DNA of 64,000 nucleotides from UMGS1613 sp963616135 (GCA_963616135.1 CAVEJT010000001.1:1-64000), one strand, 5' to 3'. Positions 7,152 through 16,208 are shown, counted from the stretch's first letter. Translations and numbers: made by a program. Notes: generated from the letters alone by a model not told the origin.

Positions 7152-9080
7152 CTATATATCCAAATTTTGTACATATTTGGCATTTTCTTCGATAAATTTT
7201 CTTCTAGGTTCTACTTCATCACCCATTAATTTAGTAAATACCTGATCTGCCGTCATACAATCGTTTACTGTTATTTTTCTTAATATACGTTTTTCTATAT
7301 CCATAGTAGTCTCATTTAATTCTTCTGGATCCATTTCTCCTAAACCTTTCATACGAGTAATTTCTGCACGAGATCTTACATTTTCTGGTAATGTGTTTAA
7401 ATATGAATTTTTTTCTGCTTCATCTAATACATATTTACGTGTTTTACCATGTCTAATTCTAAATAATGGTGGTTGTGCAGCATAAATATGCCCTGCTTCT
7501 ACTATAGGTCTAAAAAATCTATAGAAAAGAGTTAATAATAATACACGAATATGAGCTCCATCTACATCGGCATCGGTCATGATTATTATTTTATCGTATC
7601 TAAGTTTCTCTAAATTAAATTCTTCACCTATACCTGTACCAAAAGCAGTTATTATTGATCTTATTTCTTCATTACCAAGTGCTCTATCTAATCTATTCTT
7701 TTCTACGTTTAAAATCTTACCTCTAAGTGGTAAAATTGCTTGTGTCATTGAATCTCTTCCTTTTTTTGCACTTCCTCCTGCTGAATCTCCCTCGACTATA
7801 AAGATTTCTGAAACTTTTGGGTCTTTACTCTTACAGTCTGATAATTTTCCAAAGAAGTTTGTAGTTTGCATTTCACTTTTTCTTGTTATTTCACGAGCTT
7901 TTTTAGCTGCATTTCTAGCCTTACAAGCAACCATTGCTTTATCTACTATAGTTCTTGCTTCTGTAGGATTTTCTAACAAAAACTTTTCAAATCCTTCACT
8001 AAAAACATTATCAGCTAGTTTTCTTACTTCACTATTACCTAATCTTCCTTTTGTTTGTCCTTCAAACTGTGGATTTGGATGCTTACAAGATATTATCATT
8101 GTTAAACCTTCTTTAACATCCTCGCCAGTTAAAGATTCATCTTTTTCTTTTAATAAATTATTTTTTCTTGCATAATTATTAATAACACGTGTTAGCGCTC
8201 TTTTAACACCTTCTTCATGTGTTCCTCCATCATGTGTATTAATATTATTTACAAAAGAATAAATATTCTCATTATAACCTGTATTATATTGCATAGCTAC
8301 TTCAAAAAATACACCATCTTCAGAACCTTCTAAATGTATTATTTTATCGTGAATAACAGTCTTTTGTTGATTAATAAATTTTACATACTCACTTATACCA
8401 CCTTCATACATAAATGTCTCACCAGTAGTATCTTCTTGGTCTCTATCGTCTCTTAAAGTAAGTCTTAAACCTCTATTTAAGAATGCTAATTCTCTTATTC
8501 TTACCATTAAAGTATTATAATCATATATATCAGTGTCAAATATATCAGAATCTGGTTTAAATGTTACTACGGTACCCGTTCTATTAATATCACATTCTCC
8601 AATTTCTTTTAGTGGTTCTACTGTATGCCCACCATTTTCAAAACGAATATAGTATATCTTACCATTTTTATAAACTTTTACCTCTACCCATTTTGATAAA
8701 GCATTTACAACAGAAGCTCCTACTCCGTGTAATCCACCAGATACTTTGTATCCGCCACCACCAAATTTTCCTCCTGCATGTAATACTGTATAAACTGTTT
8801 CAACAGTTGATTTTTTTGTTTTTGGATGAACATCAACTGGTATACCACGTCCATCATCTTTTACTGTTATAGAATTATCTTTATTAATAACTACCTCTAT
8901 ATTTTTACAAAAACCTGCCAAAGATTCATCAATTGAGTTATCAACTATTTCCCAAACTAAATGATGTAATCCTTTTACATCCGTTGTACCTATATACATA
9001 CCAGGTCTTTTTCTAACAGCTTCTAATCCTTCTAATACTTGAATGTCTGATGCATCATAATGATTTAAATTTTCATTCAT
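7152..9080 (-). CDS. gyrB: DNA gyrase subunit B
   Basis: ATPase subunit of gyrase, 642 residues. GHKL ATP-binding motifs are visible: VDNSIDESLAGF, DDGRGIPVDVHPKT, and GGLHGVGASVVNALS. The Toprim domain has EGDSAGGSAKKGRD and TDADVDGAHIR (metal-binding acids). The PLRGKILNVEK and RMKGLGEMDPEELNETTM stretches and the RRKFIEENA C-terminus are typical. It is the length of other Firmicutes GyrB proteins. Its start overlaps the recF stop by eight bases, so recF and gyrB are translationally coupled. Confidence 0.98.
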   Translation of the reverse strand: MNENLNHYDASDIQVLEGLEAVRKRPGMYIGTTDVKGLHHLVWEIVDNSIDESLAGFCKNIEVVINKDNSITVKDDGRGIPVDVHPKTKKSTVETVYTVLHAGGKFGGGGYKVSGGLHGVGASVVNALSKWVEVKVYKNGKIYYIRFENGGHTVEPLKEIGECDINRTGTVVTFKPDSDIFDTDIYDYNTLMVRIRELAFLNRGLRLTLRDDRDQEDTTGETFMYEGGISEYVKFINQQKTVIHDKIIHLEGSEDGVFFEVAMQYNTGYNENIYSFVNNINTHDGGTHEEGVKRALTRVINNYARKNNLLKEKDESLTGEDVKEGLTMIISCKHPNPQFEGQTKGRLGNSEVRKLADNVFSEGFEKFLLENPTEARTIVDKAMVACKARNAAKKAREITRKSEMQTTNFFGKLSDCKSKDPKVSEIFIVEGDSAGGSAKKGRDSMTQAILPLRGKILNVEKNRLDRALGNEEIRSIITAFGTGIGEEFNLEKLRYDKIIIMTDADVDGAHIRVLLLTLFYRFFRPIVEAGHIYAAQPPLFRIRHGKTRKYVLDEAEKNSYLNTLPENVRSRAEITRMKGLGEMDPEELNETTMDIEKRILRKITVNDCMTADQVFTKLMGDEVEPRRKFIEENAKYVQNLDI

Positions 9081-10197
9081 CTATCTTCACCTCTTTTATT
9101 TTTACGATGTTACCATTATTTATATTAAATAATTTAGATTTTTTAATTAATTTTGGATCTAAATTATTTAAATCAGTAGTTGTTATAATTGTCTGTATAT
9201 TTTTATTTATATACTTTAACAAATTATTCTTTTTTTTATCATCCAATTCACTAAAAATATCATCTAGTAATAAAATTGGAGTCGTTTCTTTATATTTTTT
9301 AAATATTTCTATTTCCGCCAATTTAAAAGCCAATACAGCAATTCTTTGTTGACCTTGAGAACCATAATATTTTAAATTTTTATCATTTAAATAATACTCA
9401 ATATCATCTTTATGTGGCCCTATATCTGTTGAACATATTTTAATATCATATGTTAAACGTTTATTATATTCTTCTAATAAAAATTGTTTTAAATTAGAAT
9501 CATTTATATCTATATCCATATTTGGAACATACTTAATATTAAATCCATCTATGTTCATAACATCATTATAAATTTTTTTACAGTAATCATTTATTTTATT
9601 AACATATTTATTACGTAATTTGTATATCATAATTGATTTATCAACTAGATAACCAGTTAAAATATTAATATAATTTATATCTTTTGATTCTTGTTTATTT
9701 AATTTTTTTAAATATTCATTCCTAATTTTAAGTATTTTATTATATTCATTAATAAGAATATAATAATTACTATACAATTGAGACAATTCTAAATTTAAAT
9801 ATTTTCTTCGGTTTATAGGAGAACCTTTTATTAATTCTAAATCATCTGGCGAAAATATTATAATATTAAGTAATGATATATAATCACTTACTTTTTTTAC
9901 AACATCTCCATTATACTTTAAAACTTTATTTTTATTATCTATATATATATTTAATTTATTATCTGATGAATCATTATAAATACCTTCTATAGTTAAGTAT
10001 TCTTCATCCTTTTTTATTAAACTATTATCGATAAAACTTCTATGAGATTTTGTTGAACCTAAAACAAATATACTTTCTAACAAATTTGTTTTACCTTGAG
10101 CATTATTTCCATAAATTATATTTATTCCTTTTGTAAGAGTTAACTGCAAACTACTATAATTTCTAAAATTGTGCAATTTTATTTTTTTTAAGTACAT
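9073..10197 (-). CDS. recF: DNA replication and repair protein RecF
   Basis: SMC-like ATPase that helps RecR and RecO load RecA at gaps. It has 374 residues. It starts MYLKKIKLHNFRNY, has Walker A YGNNAQGKTNLLESI (about residues 29-43), the ABC-type signature YGSQGQQRIAVLAFKLAE, and Walker B PILLLDDIFSELD with the D-loop. It overlaps gyrB. The small S4-domain gene (yaaA) that usually lies between dnaN and recF is not here; a comK-like gene and two terminators separate recF from dnaN, so recF must use its own promoter. Confidence 0.96.
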   Translation of the reverse strand: MYLKKIKLHNFRNYSSLQLTLTKGINIIYGNNAQGKTNLLESIFVLGSTKSHRSFIDNSLIKKDEEYLTIEGIYNDSSDNKLNIYIDNKNKVLKYNGDVVKKVSDYISLLNIIIFSPDDLELIKGSPINRRKYLNLELSQLYSNYYILINEYNKILKIRNEYLKKLNKQESKDINYINILTGYLVDKSIMIYKLRNKYVNKINDYCKKIYNDVMNIDGFNIKYVPNMDIDINDSNLKQFLLEEYNKRLTYDIKICSTDIGPHKDDIEYYLNDKNLKYYGSQGQQRIAVLAFKLAEIEIFKKYKETTPILLLDDIFSELDDKKKNNLLKYINKNIQTIITTTDLNNLDPKLIKKSKLFNINNGNIVKIKEVKIDE

Positions 10198-10272
10198 AAA
10201 AGTTCTCTTTTCATCATTATATCCCCCTATTTTTAATTTTTCTGCGAATTAATACTCCTATACACATATATA

Positions 10273-10281
10273 ATTATACCA
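10273..10281 (-). promoter_or_regulatory. Probable extended -10 promoter for recF-gyrB-gyrA
   Basis: On the minus strand the motif TGGTATAAT (extended -10 form TGNTATAAT) lies about 75 bp upstream of the recF start and downstream of the comK terminator. No clear -35 is visible. The same extended form is found at other promoters in this window (46.99 and 47.10 kb). Confidence 0.45.
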
Positions 10282-10293
10282 TAATTTAAGCAA

Positions 10294-10319
10294 TAAAAAA
10301 AGAAAAAATCGTTTTTTTC
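10294..10319 (-). terminator. Intrinsic terminator of the comK-like gene
   Basis: On the minus strand GAAAAAA, loop ACGA, TTTTTTC is followed by TTTTTTTATTG. It overlaps the TGA stop codon of the comK-like gene, so that gene ends independently of recF. Confidence 0.6.
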
Positions 10320-10782
10320 AATCTTTTCTCATATTTTTTATCTCATATAATTTTGTTTTTAACATGTTTGCTCTATAAATTTGATTTTCAAGTGAATAAA
10401 ACGAAATATTTATATTCATTTTATTTAAATTTTTAAAAATTATTTCACTTTTATTATTTACATTATATATTTTTTTATATTTATCTATTTTATTTAAAGC
10501 AATCCAAGTAGCTTGTTGAGTTCTTGCTGATGTTGTTGGAAAAAATATTATATTTCTACTCTCTTCTATTATAATTGGAAATTTGGTTTTTATACCAGTT
10601 AATGCCTTTGTTCCTACACATCTACCTTGATATGAACTACCATAAAATTCACAATTTTTTTTAATTATACTATTTGCTGATTGTTTTACAACATAATTTT
10701 CTTCTTCTTCATATACCATTGAATTACTTTCATCTAACGGTACTATTGCCATTGTAGATGAATTTATCTCATATTCTTTCAT
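10318..10782 (-). CDS. comK: ComK-family competence transcription factor
   Basis: Predicted DNA-binding activator of the ComK family, 154 residues. It aligns by eye with Bacillus ComK: EYEINSSTMAIVPLD (ComK: SYEVNGATIAVLPEE), KNCEFYGSSYQGRCVGTKAL (ComK: RSCRFFGSSYAGRKAGTYEV), FPTTSARTQQATWIAL, and ISFYSLENQIYRANMLKTKL (ComK: ISYNSFENQVYRTAWLRTKF). The C-terminal tail needed for MecA/ClpC-dependent degradation in B. subtilis is shorter here. ComK switches on DNA-uptake genes. Its site between dnaN and recF, where yaaA usually sits, is unusual. It has its own terminator and a strong GGAAGGGGG ribosome-binding region. Confidence 0.85.
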   Translation of the reverse strand: MKEYEINSSTMAIVPLDESNSMVYEEEENYVVKQSANSIIKKNCEFYGSSYQGRCVGTKALTGIKTKFPIIIEESRNIIFFPTTSARTQQATWIALNKIDKYKKIYNVNNKSEIIFKNLNKMNINISFYSLENQIYRANMLKTKLYEIKNMRKD

Positions 10783-10879
10783 ACTATCCCCCTTCCTTGT
10801 GTACTCTTATACACTACCAAGTTGTCGAAATAAATAGAATTATGTCGATAAAATTCAATTTTTTTAATTTTTTATACAA

Positions 10880-10919
10880 AAAAAGTGTATAACTTTATTT
10901 TTATATAAGTTATACACTC
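10880..10919 (-). terminator. Intrinsic terminator of dnaN
   Basis: AGTGTATAACTT and AAGTTATACACT form a perfect 12-bp stem with an 11-nt loop about 10 bp beyond the dnaN stop, followed on the minus strand by a run of seven T. The stem arms resemble DnaA boxes (GTGTATAA), which may be chance in so AT-rich a region. Confidence 0.85.
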
Positions 10920-10928
10920 TTATTTTTA

Positions 10929-12050
10929 TTAATAAGTCCTTATTGGTAATATTAACTGTGTTAAATCATTGTTATCCACATAGTTTAATATTATAGGCTT
11001 TATTTCACCATTAAATAATAACTCAATTTCATCACTTTCAAATGTTTTTATTGCATCCATCATATATTTAGAACTAAAAGAAATTTTAATATCAGAATCA
11101 TTGCTTTTTTCTATATTTATTTTCTCTTCTACATTTCCTATTTCAGGAATATTAGATGAGATAATCATTATATCTCCTTTTGTTTCTAGTTTTATAATAT
11201 TTTTTTCTTCTGAATTTGTTAAAAGTGATGCCCTATCAATTGAATTATAAAAATTATCTAATTTAACTTTAATTTTTAAATCAAAACTATCAGGAATTAG
11301 TTTATTTGTATCTGGATAATTACCATTTATAAGTCTTGTCATTACGATTAAATTTTTTATTTTAAATATTACTTTATTTGTAAATATATGCATTTCACAT
11401 TTTTCTTCATCATCTAGCATTAATTTAGTTATTTCATTTACATTCCTACTTGGGATAATAATATCTATATTATCCTCAACAGCTGCATCTAAAGTAATTC
11501 TTTTTTTTGATAATCTATACGAATCTGTAGCTGTTACTTCCATTAAATTATCATTTACTTTAAAGTTTATACCTGTTAAAATTGGTCTACTTTCTTGATT
11601 AGAAGCTGCAAATATAGTTTGATTAATAGTTGTTTTAAATATTTTTTGATCTATTAATATAGGAGTATTAGTAAATTCTAAATCTAAATCAGGAAATTCA
11701 TTTACATTATTGCAATTTAATTTAAATGAAGAATTAGCTGTTGTTATTAATACTTGTGAATCTATTATTTCTTCTATATTAATAATTTCATTATCTAATC
11801 TTTTTACTATATCATATATATATCTACCAGATATTAATAATTCTCCTTGTATTTCAATTTCTTCAATTTTTTCTTTTGGGATAAAAGATTTAATAGCAAG
11901 TTCATTATCTGTACTTAATAAATATAAACCTTCATCATTTAATTCAAATTTTATACAATTTAAAATAGGAATTAAATTTTTATTTGAAATACCTCTTATA
12001 ACATAATTTAAATGTTCCATTAATACTTTTTGTTTAATTTTTAATTTCAT
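10929..12050 (-). CDS. dnaN: DNA polymerase III beta sliding clamp
   Basis: Ring-shaped processivity clamp, 373 residues, with three repeated domains of about 120 residues. The N-terminus MKLKIKQKVLMEHLNYVIRG, ILNCIKFEL, the second-domain stretch RPILTGINFKVNDNLMEVTATDSYRLS, and the C-terminus TQLILPIRTY are typical. It follows dnaA as in nearly all Firmicutes. The 126-bp dnaA-dnaN gap contains two DnaA boxes. Transcription ends at the strong hairpin just beyond the stop. Confidence 0.97.
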   Translation of the reverse strand: MKLKIKQKVLMEHLNYVIRGISNKNLIPILNCIKFELNDEGLYLLSTDNELAIKSFIPKEKIEEIEIQGELLISGRYIYDIVKRLDNEIINIEEIIDSQVLITTANSSFKLNCNNVNEFPDLDLEFTNTPILIDQKIFKTTINQTIFAASNQESRPILTGINFKVNDNLMEVTATDSYRLSKKRITLDAAVEDNIDIIIPSRNVNEITKLMLDDEEKCEMHIFTNKVIFKIKNLIVMTRLINGNYPDTNKLIPDSFDLKIKVKLDNFYNSIDRASLLTNSEEKNIIKLETKGDIMIISSNIPEIGNVEEKINIEKSNDSDIKISFSSKYMMDAIKTFESDEIELLFNGEIKPIILNYVDNNDLTQLILPIRTY

Positions 12051-12176
12051 ATTATTCCTTCTTTCTAATATATATTATTTTTATTAATGTTCATAATGTT
12101 GATAACCCACTTTTTCTTTTATTTATAAGGCATTAATGTATGTGCATAAAAAGTTTATATTTATATTTTTTACACA
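12051..12176. other. Origin sub-region between dnaA and dnaN
   Basis: DnaA-box-like 9-mers TGTTGATAA (12097-12105) and TGTGCATAA (12141-12149) lie in this AT-rich gap. In B. subtilis the origin is split in the same way, with the unwinding element in the dnaA-dnaN gap. I could not identify a clear unwinding element or DnaA-trio run by eye. Confidence 0.65.
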
Positions 12177-13532
12177 TTATCTTATTTCATTAACCATTTT
12201 TTGTATTTCAGAATTTAAAATATCATCTCTTAAAATCTCTTTTTTAATCTTATCTACAGCATGCATTACAGTTGTATGATTCTTTCCACCAAATTGTATG
12301 CCTATTTTAGTTAAATTTTCATCCAAATAGACCCTACAAATATACATTGCTACTTGTCTAGGTATAGCAATTTCATTGCTTCTTTTCTTGCTCAATAGTT
12401 CTTCTTGTGTTAGATTATAATGTTCACAAATAATTTGAACTACTTGATCCATTTTATTTTTTGAAACAATTGTTTTAACAAAATAATCTTTTAAGGCATC
12501 AATAGCAAGTTCAAGTGTTATATCAGAACCATTCATCATAGTAGCGAATGCAAATACACGAGTAATAGCACCTTCAAGCTTTCTTACATCCCCTACGCAA
12601 TTACTAGCAATATACTCTTTAACCTCTTCAGGAACAACCCCAGACAGCTCATTATTTTCTATTTTTTTATTTAGGATAGACATTCTAAGTTTAAAATCAG
12701 GAGGTAAAATGTTAACTTGTAATCCCCAATTAAATCTAGTTTTTAAGCGCTCTTCTAACTTTTTTATATCGTCAGGAGATCTGTCAGATGATATTATAAT
12801 TTGTTTTTCATTATTATATAATTCATTAAATGTATTAAAAAATTCTTGTTGTGCACTAGTCGCACCTACTAAATTATGAATATCATCAATCATAAGTACA
12901 TCTATATCTCTATATTTATTTTTAAATTGCTTTATTGCATCCATATTATTTGATCCAGCATTTTTTCTACATATATCAACAAAGTCAGAGACAAAATTAT
13001 CGCAAGTAATATATAAGACTTTTTTATTGCTGTTTTTAACAATATAGTTACCTATTGAATGCATAAGATGTGTTTTTCCAAGTCCACTAGAACCATATAT
13101 AAATAATGGATTATACATTTTTCCAGGTTGTTCAGCAACAGCAAGAGCACTCGTTGCAGCAAATTTATTACTAGGACCAATCATAAAATTTTCAAATGTG
13201 TATTTAGGATCTAGATTAGTTTCATATACTTCATTATTATTTGGAACACCAATAACTTGTGTATTTTCACTTAAAATATTATCTACTTCTTCTTCAATAA
13301 CATAATTAAATTTAAAGTTAGAACCTGTTATTTCAGTAAACACTTCTTCTATAATATCGTTGTAATTTTCACTTAAATTCTTTTTATGTATATGATAAGG
13401 AACTAGTACGGTAGCAACGTTATTATTTAAATTAATCAGTTTGGTTTCTGAAAACCAAGTATCATATGCAATATCAGATATTTGTAATTTGATTTTTTCT
13501 AAAAAAGAATTCCATATGTTATTTAAATCCAT
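12177..13532 (-). CDS. dnaA: Chromosomal replication initiator DnaA
   Basis: AAA+ initiator that binds DnaA boxes and opens oriC. It has 451 residues. Domain I begins MDLNNIWNSFLEKIKLQISD; after a short linker, domain III starts NFMIGPSNKFAATSALAVAE with Walker A GSSGLGKTHLMHSIG (about residues 147-161), Walker B VLMIDDIHNL and the sensor DRSPDDI. Domain IV carries the DnaA-box signature FGGKNHTTVMHAVDKI. The AAGGAGG ribosome-binding site is ideal. DnaA boxes flank the gene on both sides, so it probably autoregulates. Confidence 0.98.
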   Translation of the reverse strand: MDLNNIWNSFLEKIKLQISDIAYDTWFSETKLINLNNNVATVLVPYHIHKKNLSENYNDIIEEVFTEITGSNFKFNYVIEEEVDNILSENTQVIGVPNNNEVYETNLDPKYTFENFMIGPSNKFAATSALAVAEQPGKMYNPLFIYGSSGLGKTHLMHSIGNYIVKNSNKKVLYITCDNFVSDFVDICRKNAGSNNMDAIKQFKNKYRDIDVLMIDDIHNLVGATSAQQEFFNTFNELYNNEKQIIISSDRSPDDIKKLEERLKTRFNWGLQVNILPPDFKLRMSILNKKIENNELSGVVPEEVKEYIASNCVGDVRKLEGAITRVFAFATMMNGSDITLELAIDALKDYFVKTIVSKNKMDQVVQIICEHYNLTQEELLSKKRSNEIAIPRQVAMYICRVYLDENLTKIGIQFGGKNHTTVMHAVDKIKKEILRDDILNSEIQKMVNEIR

Positions 13533-13551
13533 ATTACTACCTCCTTAAAAC

Positions 13552-13879
13552 TTATACACCTATATTTTACAATAATTTTTCTTTAAAAACAACAAAAAAA
13601 TAGAAATATGTGCATAAACTTAAAAAAATGTAGAAAAATGTGTTATGAACATTTTAATTAATAAAAAAATAAAGAAATTATGTTTATAAATAAAAATACT
13701 AACAAAACTTATAAACACTTATAAATGTTTAAAAATATAGCTTTATATAACTTATCAACAATTTTGTGCATAAATTTATACACAAAAACATGTGAACATT
13801 TTAAGAATTTTGTTTATAAGTGTAATATTTTGTGCATAATTATTATTAACAATAAAATTATTAACAAAAATGTGTATAA
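13552..13879. other. Chromosomal replication origin (oriC), DnaA box cluster
   Basis: This gene-free AT-rich gap (13533-14041) upstream of dnaA holds many DnaA-box-like 9-mers. TGTGCATAA occurs at 13609-13617, 13765-13773 and 13831-13839; TGTGTATAA at 13871-13879; TTATACACA at 13776-13784; TTATCAACA at 13752-13760; weaker TGTTTATAA at 13681-13689 and 13811-13819; and TTATACACC at 13552-13560. The favoured local form is TGTGCATAA rather than the consensus TGTGGATAA. Flanking genes read away from the gap on both sides, as expected for a bidirectional origin. Confidence 0.9.
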
Positions 13880-13898
13880 CTTAAATAAATGAATTTTG

Positions 13899-13940
13899 TT
13901 GGGAAATAATTATTAAAAAAGAATTCTGGTATTTCCCAAA
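13899..13940. repeat. Everted pair of Noc-site half sequences (inverted repeat)
   Basis: GGGAAATA (13901-13908) and TATTTCCC (13930-13937) are exact halves of the known Noc-binding palindrome (TATTTCCCGGGAAATA), but they face outward with 21 bp between them. The flanks TTGTTGGGAAAT and ATTTCCCAAAAC extend the inverted repeat. The same pattern lies in front of the noc gene (20249-20315). It could be a Noc operator or a hairpin. Confidence 0.5.
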
Positions 13941-13969
13941 ACCAAAATTTAAATAATGAAATAAAAACA

Positions 13970-13998
13970 TTGACAAAAAACAAAAAAATATATATAAT
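13970..13998 (+). promoter_or_regulatory. Strong promoter of rpmH
   Basis: TTGACA (13970-13975) and TATAAT (13993-13998) are both perfect consensus hexamers separated by 17 bp. The start of transcription falls about 40 bp before the rpmH ATG. This is the best sigma-A-type promoter in the window. Confidence 0.9.
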
Positions 13999-14041
13999 TT
14001 ATAAAGCAAGCAGAAAAATTATATATAATGGAGGTGTTAAA

Positions 14042-14164
14042 ATGAAAAGAACATATCAACCAAATAATCATAGAAAAAGTAAAAAATTAGGTTTCATGGC
14101 TCGTATGAAAACAAAAATGATAAATAATAGAAGAAGAAAAGGACGTAAAGTTTTATCTCATTAA
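14042..14164 (+). CDS. rpmH: 50S ribosomal protein L34 (bL34)
   Basis: Small basic protein of the large ribosomal subunit, 40 residues. MKRTYQPN, KLGFMARM and RRRKGRKVL follow the family pattern. At 40 residues it is slightly shorter than the usual 44-47: the GRKVLARR stretch present in most L34 proteins is compressed to INNRRRKGRKVL. The ATG at 14042 follows GGAGGTGTTAAA. It faces away from dnaA across oriC, the near-universal Firmicutes position. Confidence 0.96.
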   Translation: MKRTYQPNNHRKSKKLGFMARMKTKMINNRRRKGRKVLSH

Positions 14165-14168
14165 TATT

Positions 14169-14195
14169 CCACTGATTCGTCAGTGGTTTTATTTT
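14169..14195 (+). terminator. Hairpin with UUCG loop between rpmH and rnpA
   Basis: CCACTGA, loop TTCG, TCAGTGG, then TTTTATTTTT. UUCG tetraloops are unusually stable, so this should end or attenuate most transcription after rpmH. It would keep rnpA expression well below rpmH although both share a promoter. Confidence 0.85.
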
Positions 14196-14212
14196 TATAA
14201 AGGAATGATTAT

Positions 14213-14560
14213 ATGAAAAAGATTAATATAATAAAAGAAAGTCGAGATTTTGATAGAATAATTCATAACAATAAACCATATAAGTATAAAGACTACATTA
14301 TTTATGTTGAAAGAAATACAAATAATGTTTATAAATTTGGTTTATCTGTTGGTAAAAAAATAGGTAATGCTGTTAATAGAAATAAAGTAAAAAGACAATT
14401 AAAATATATTATTGATCAAAAAGACTATCAAAATAACTTTAATTGTATTATAATAGTTGGTAAGGGAATAAAAGAAAGAACTTTTGAAGAACGAAAAGAT
14501 AATTTATTAAAAGCCCTTGAAAATTTAAAATTAATAAAGGAGAAAAAATATGAAGAATAA
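14213..14560 (+). CDS. rnpA: Ribonuclease P protein component
   Basis: Protein subunit of RNase P, which matures tRNA 5' ends together with the RNA subunit (not in this window). It has 115 residues. It begins KKINIIKESRDFDRIIHN and carries the family signature FGLSVGKKIGNAVNRNKVKRQLKY (about residues 42-65), whose RNR motif contacts RNA. The short distance to rpmH and the overlap with yidC fit the conserved rpmH-rnpA-yidC cluster. The intervening hairpin probably lowers its expression. Confidence 0.95.
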   Translation: MKKINIIKESRDFDRIIHNNKPYKYKDYIIYVERNTNNVYKFGLSVGKKIGNAVNRNKVKRQLKYIIDQKDYQNNFNCIIIVGKGIKERTFEERKDNLLKALENLKLIKEKKYEE

Positions 14561-15551
14561 GAAAAAAATACTAGTAGTAGTTCTTTTATTAATGATTTTG
14601 TTAACAGGATGTACAAAACAATTAAAAGACGCAAATGGTAAAATAATAAGAGATGATAAAACTAAACAAGTTTTAGTAGAAAATGTTTTATGTCAACCAA
14701 TAGAATTAAAGGATGAATATAAAAAAGCATTAAATCAAAAGAAAAAAGATTACAAAAAATTATATGAAGATGGAGATTTATCTAAAAAGGATTATACAAA
14801 AAAAATTAATAGTATAATTGATATAGATAAATTACCAAAGTGTACTAAGATTTCTGTAATAGAAGGTGGATATGAAACTCTTTGGACAAGTGTATTTGTA
14901 AAACCTTTAGCATGGGTTTTAGTAAATATTGGAAAAATTTTAGGAAACAGTTATGGTCTTTCTATTATAATAGTAACACTTTTAATAAGATTGATTTTAT
15001 TTCCAATAACATTTAAGAGTTTGAAACAATCTGAAAATATAAAGAAAGCTCAACCTAAATTAGCACGTATAGAGAAAAAATACGCGAATAAAACAGATCA
15101 AGAATCTATGATGATGAAATCAAATGAAATGATGGCTGTTTATAAAGAATTTAAAATTAATCCTATAGCCGGTTGTTTATTAGGATTTATTCAAATTCCA
15201 TTATTCTTTGCTTTTTATGAAGCATTAAATAGATTACCACTTTTATTTGAAGGAAAATTTTTAGGATTACATATGGGAATTACTCCATTAGCGGCCGCAG
15301 AAGTAGGTAATTGGTATTATTTAATATTACCAATACTTGTAGGTCTTGTTACATATTTCTCATTTAAAATGAATAAAAATACAGGTCTTACTAGTCCAGA
15401 TCAAACAAAACAAATGAATTTAATGTTTAATATTATGATAGTAGTTATATTTGTAACATCATTTAGTATGTCAACAGCAATTATACTTTATTGGATAGCA
15501 AATAGTTTATTTACTATAATACAAAATATAATAGTTAAAAGGAGTAAGTAA
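14550..15551 (+). CDS. yidC: Membrane protein insertase YidC/SpoIIIJ family (lipoprotein)
   Basis: Inserts proteins into the membrane with or without SecYEG. It has 333 residues. An N-terminal lipoprotein signal ends at the lipobox LLTGC (Cys at about residue 21). A lysine-rich extracellular segment of about 95 residues follows, then five hydrophobic segments beginning near PLAWVLVNIGKIL. The conserved arginine of the membrane groove is in LLIRLILFPITFK. In Bacilli one such paralogue (SpoIIIJ) is needed for sporulation. The start overlaps the end of rnpA by 11 bases. Confidence 0.94.
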   Translation: MKNKKKILVVVLLLMILLTGCTKQLKDANGKIIRDDKTKQVLVENVLCQPIELKDEYKKALNQKKKDYKKLYEDGDLSKKDYTKKINSIIDIDKLPKCTKISVIEGGYETLWTSVFVKPLAWVLVNIGKILGNSYGLSIIIVTLLIRLILFPITFKSLKQSENIKKAQPKLARIEKKYANKTDQESMMMKSNEMMAVYKEFKINPIAGCLLGFIQIPLFFAFYEALNRLPLLFEGKFLGLHMGITPLAAAEVGNWYYLILPILVGLVTYFSFKMNKNTGLTSPDQTKQMNLMFNIMIVVIFVTSFSMSTAIILYWIANSLFTIIQNIIVKRSK

Positions 15552-15552
15552 T

Positions 15553-16149
15553 ATGATAGAAGTTTTTAAGTATCAAGATGAAACAGAAGAAAAATGTAGA
15601 TTAAAATGTTTAGATGATTTAGATGTATATAATAATGAAATACTTGCTAAAGAGTATGAAGAAAATGATTTGTATACTATGGAAGTAGTAAAGAAAGAAG
15701 ATATTAAAACATTCATTAAAAATTATTTAACAAATGTAACTAATCAAATGGGATTAGAAACAAAGTTTGAAGTTAATGAAGATGAAGATGTATTTAGCGT
15801 AAAGATGTTTTCAAATAATAATCCTATATTAATAGGAAAAGATGGTAGAACACTTACATCTTTACAAAATTTATTAAGACAAACAATAAGTAACCAAATT
15901 AAATTTAATGTAAAAGTTAATTTGGATGCTTCTAATTATAAAGCTAAAAAAGAAAAATTCTTTGAAAGTGATATAAAAAAAATAATAAATGATGTTTTAA
16001 AGACAAAGGATGAAATAAAATTAGATCCAATGAATTCTTATAAAAGAAGAATAGTTCATTCAATTGCATCTGAGTACTATAATATAGAAACAGAAAGTTT
16101 TGGAGAAGAACCAAATAGATATGTAGTAATAAGATATGTTGAAAAGTAA
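15553..16149 (+). CDS. khpB: RNA-binding protein KhpB (Jag/EloR)
   Basis: RNA-binding protein that in Firmicutes partners KhpA and affects cell elongation. It has 198 residues. After a divergent N-terminal region comes a KH domain with the GxxG loop in ILIGKDGRTLTSLQNLLRQ (about residues 94-112), then an R3H domain with YKRRIVHSIA (about 159-168). It starts two bases after the yidC stop, the conserved yidC-jag pair. An intrinsic terminator follows. Confidence 0.92.
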   Translation: MIEVFKYQDETEEKCRLKCLDDLDVYNNEILAKEYEENDLYTMEVVKKEDIKTFIKNYLTNVTNQMGLETKFEVNEDEDVFSVKMFSNNNPILIGKDGRTLTSLQNLLRQTISNQIKFNVKVNLDASNYKAKKEKFFESDIKKIINDVLKTKDEIKLDPMNSYKRRIVHSIASEYYNIETESFGEEPNRYVVIRYVEK

Positions 16150-16181
16150 AATTTACTATTAATTTAGTAAATTTTTTTTTA
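16146..16181 (+). terminator. Intrinsic terminator after khpB
   Basis: AAATTTACTA and TTTAGTAAATTT pair around a short AT loop, directly followed by a run of T. The hairpin starts at the khpB stop codon and closes the rpmH-rnpA-yidC-khpB unit. Confidence 0.7.
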
Positions 16182-16208
16182 AGTATTTAAAAATAACTAA
16201 TCTTTTGA

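Noticed and set aside
7579..8175. Long reverse-frame open frame over gyrB, and similar shadows over dnaX, rplN, noc and others
   Set aside because: Antisense of conserved genes, no ribosome-binding sites; they arise from biased codon use on the true strand.
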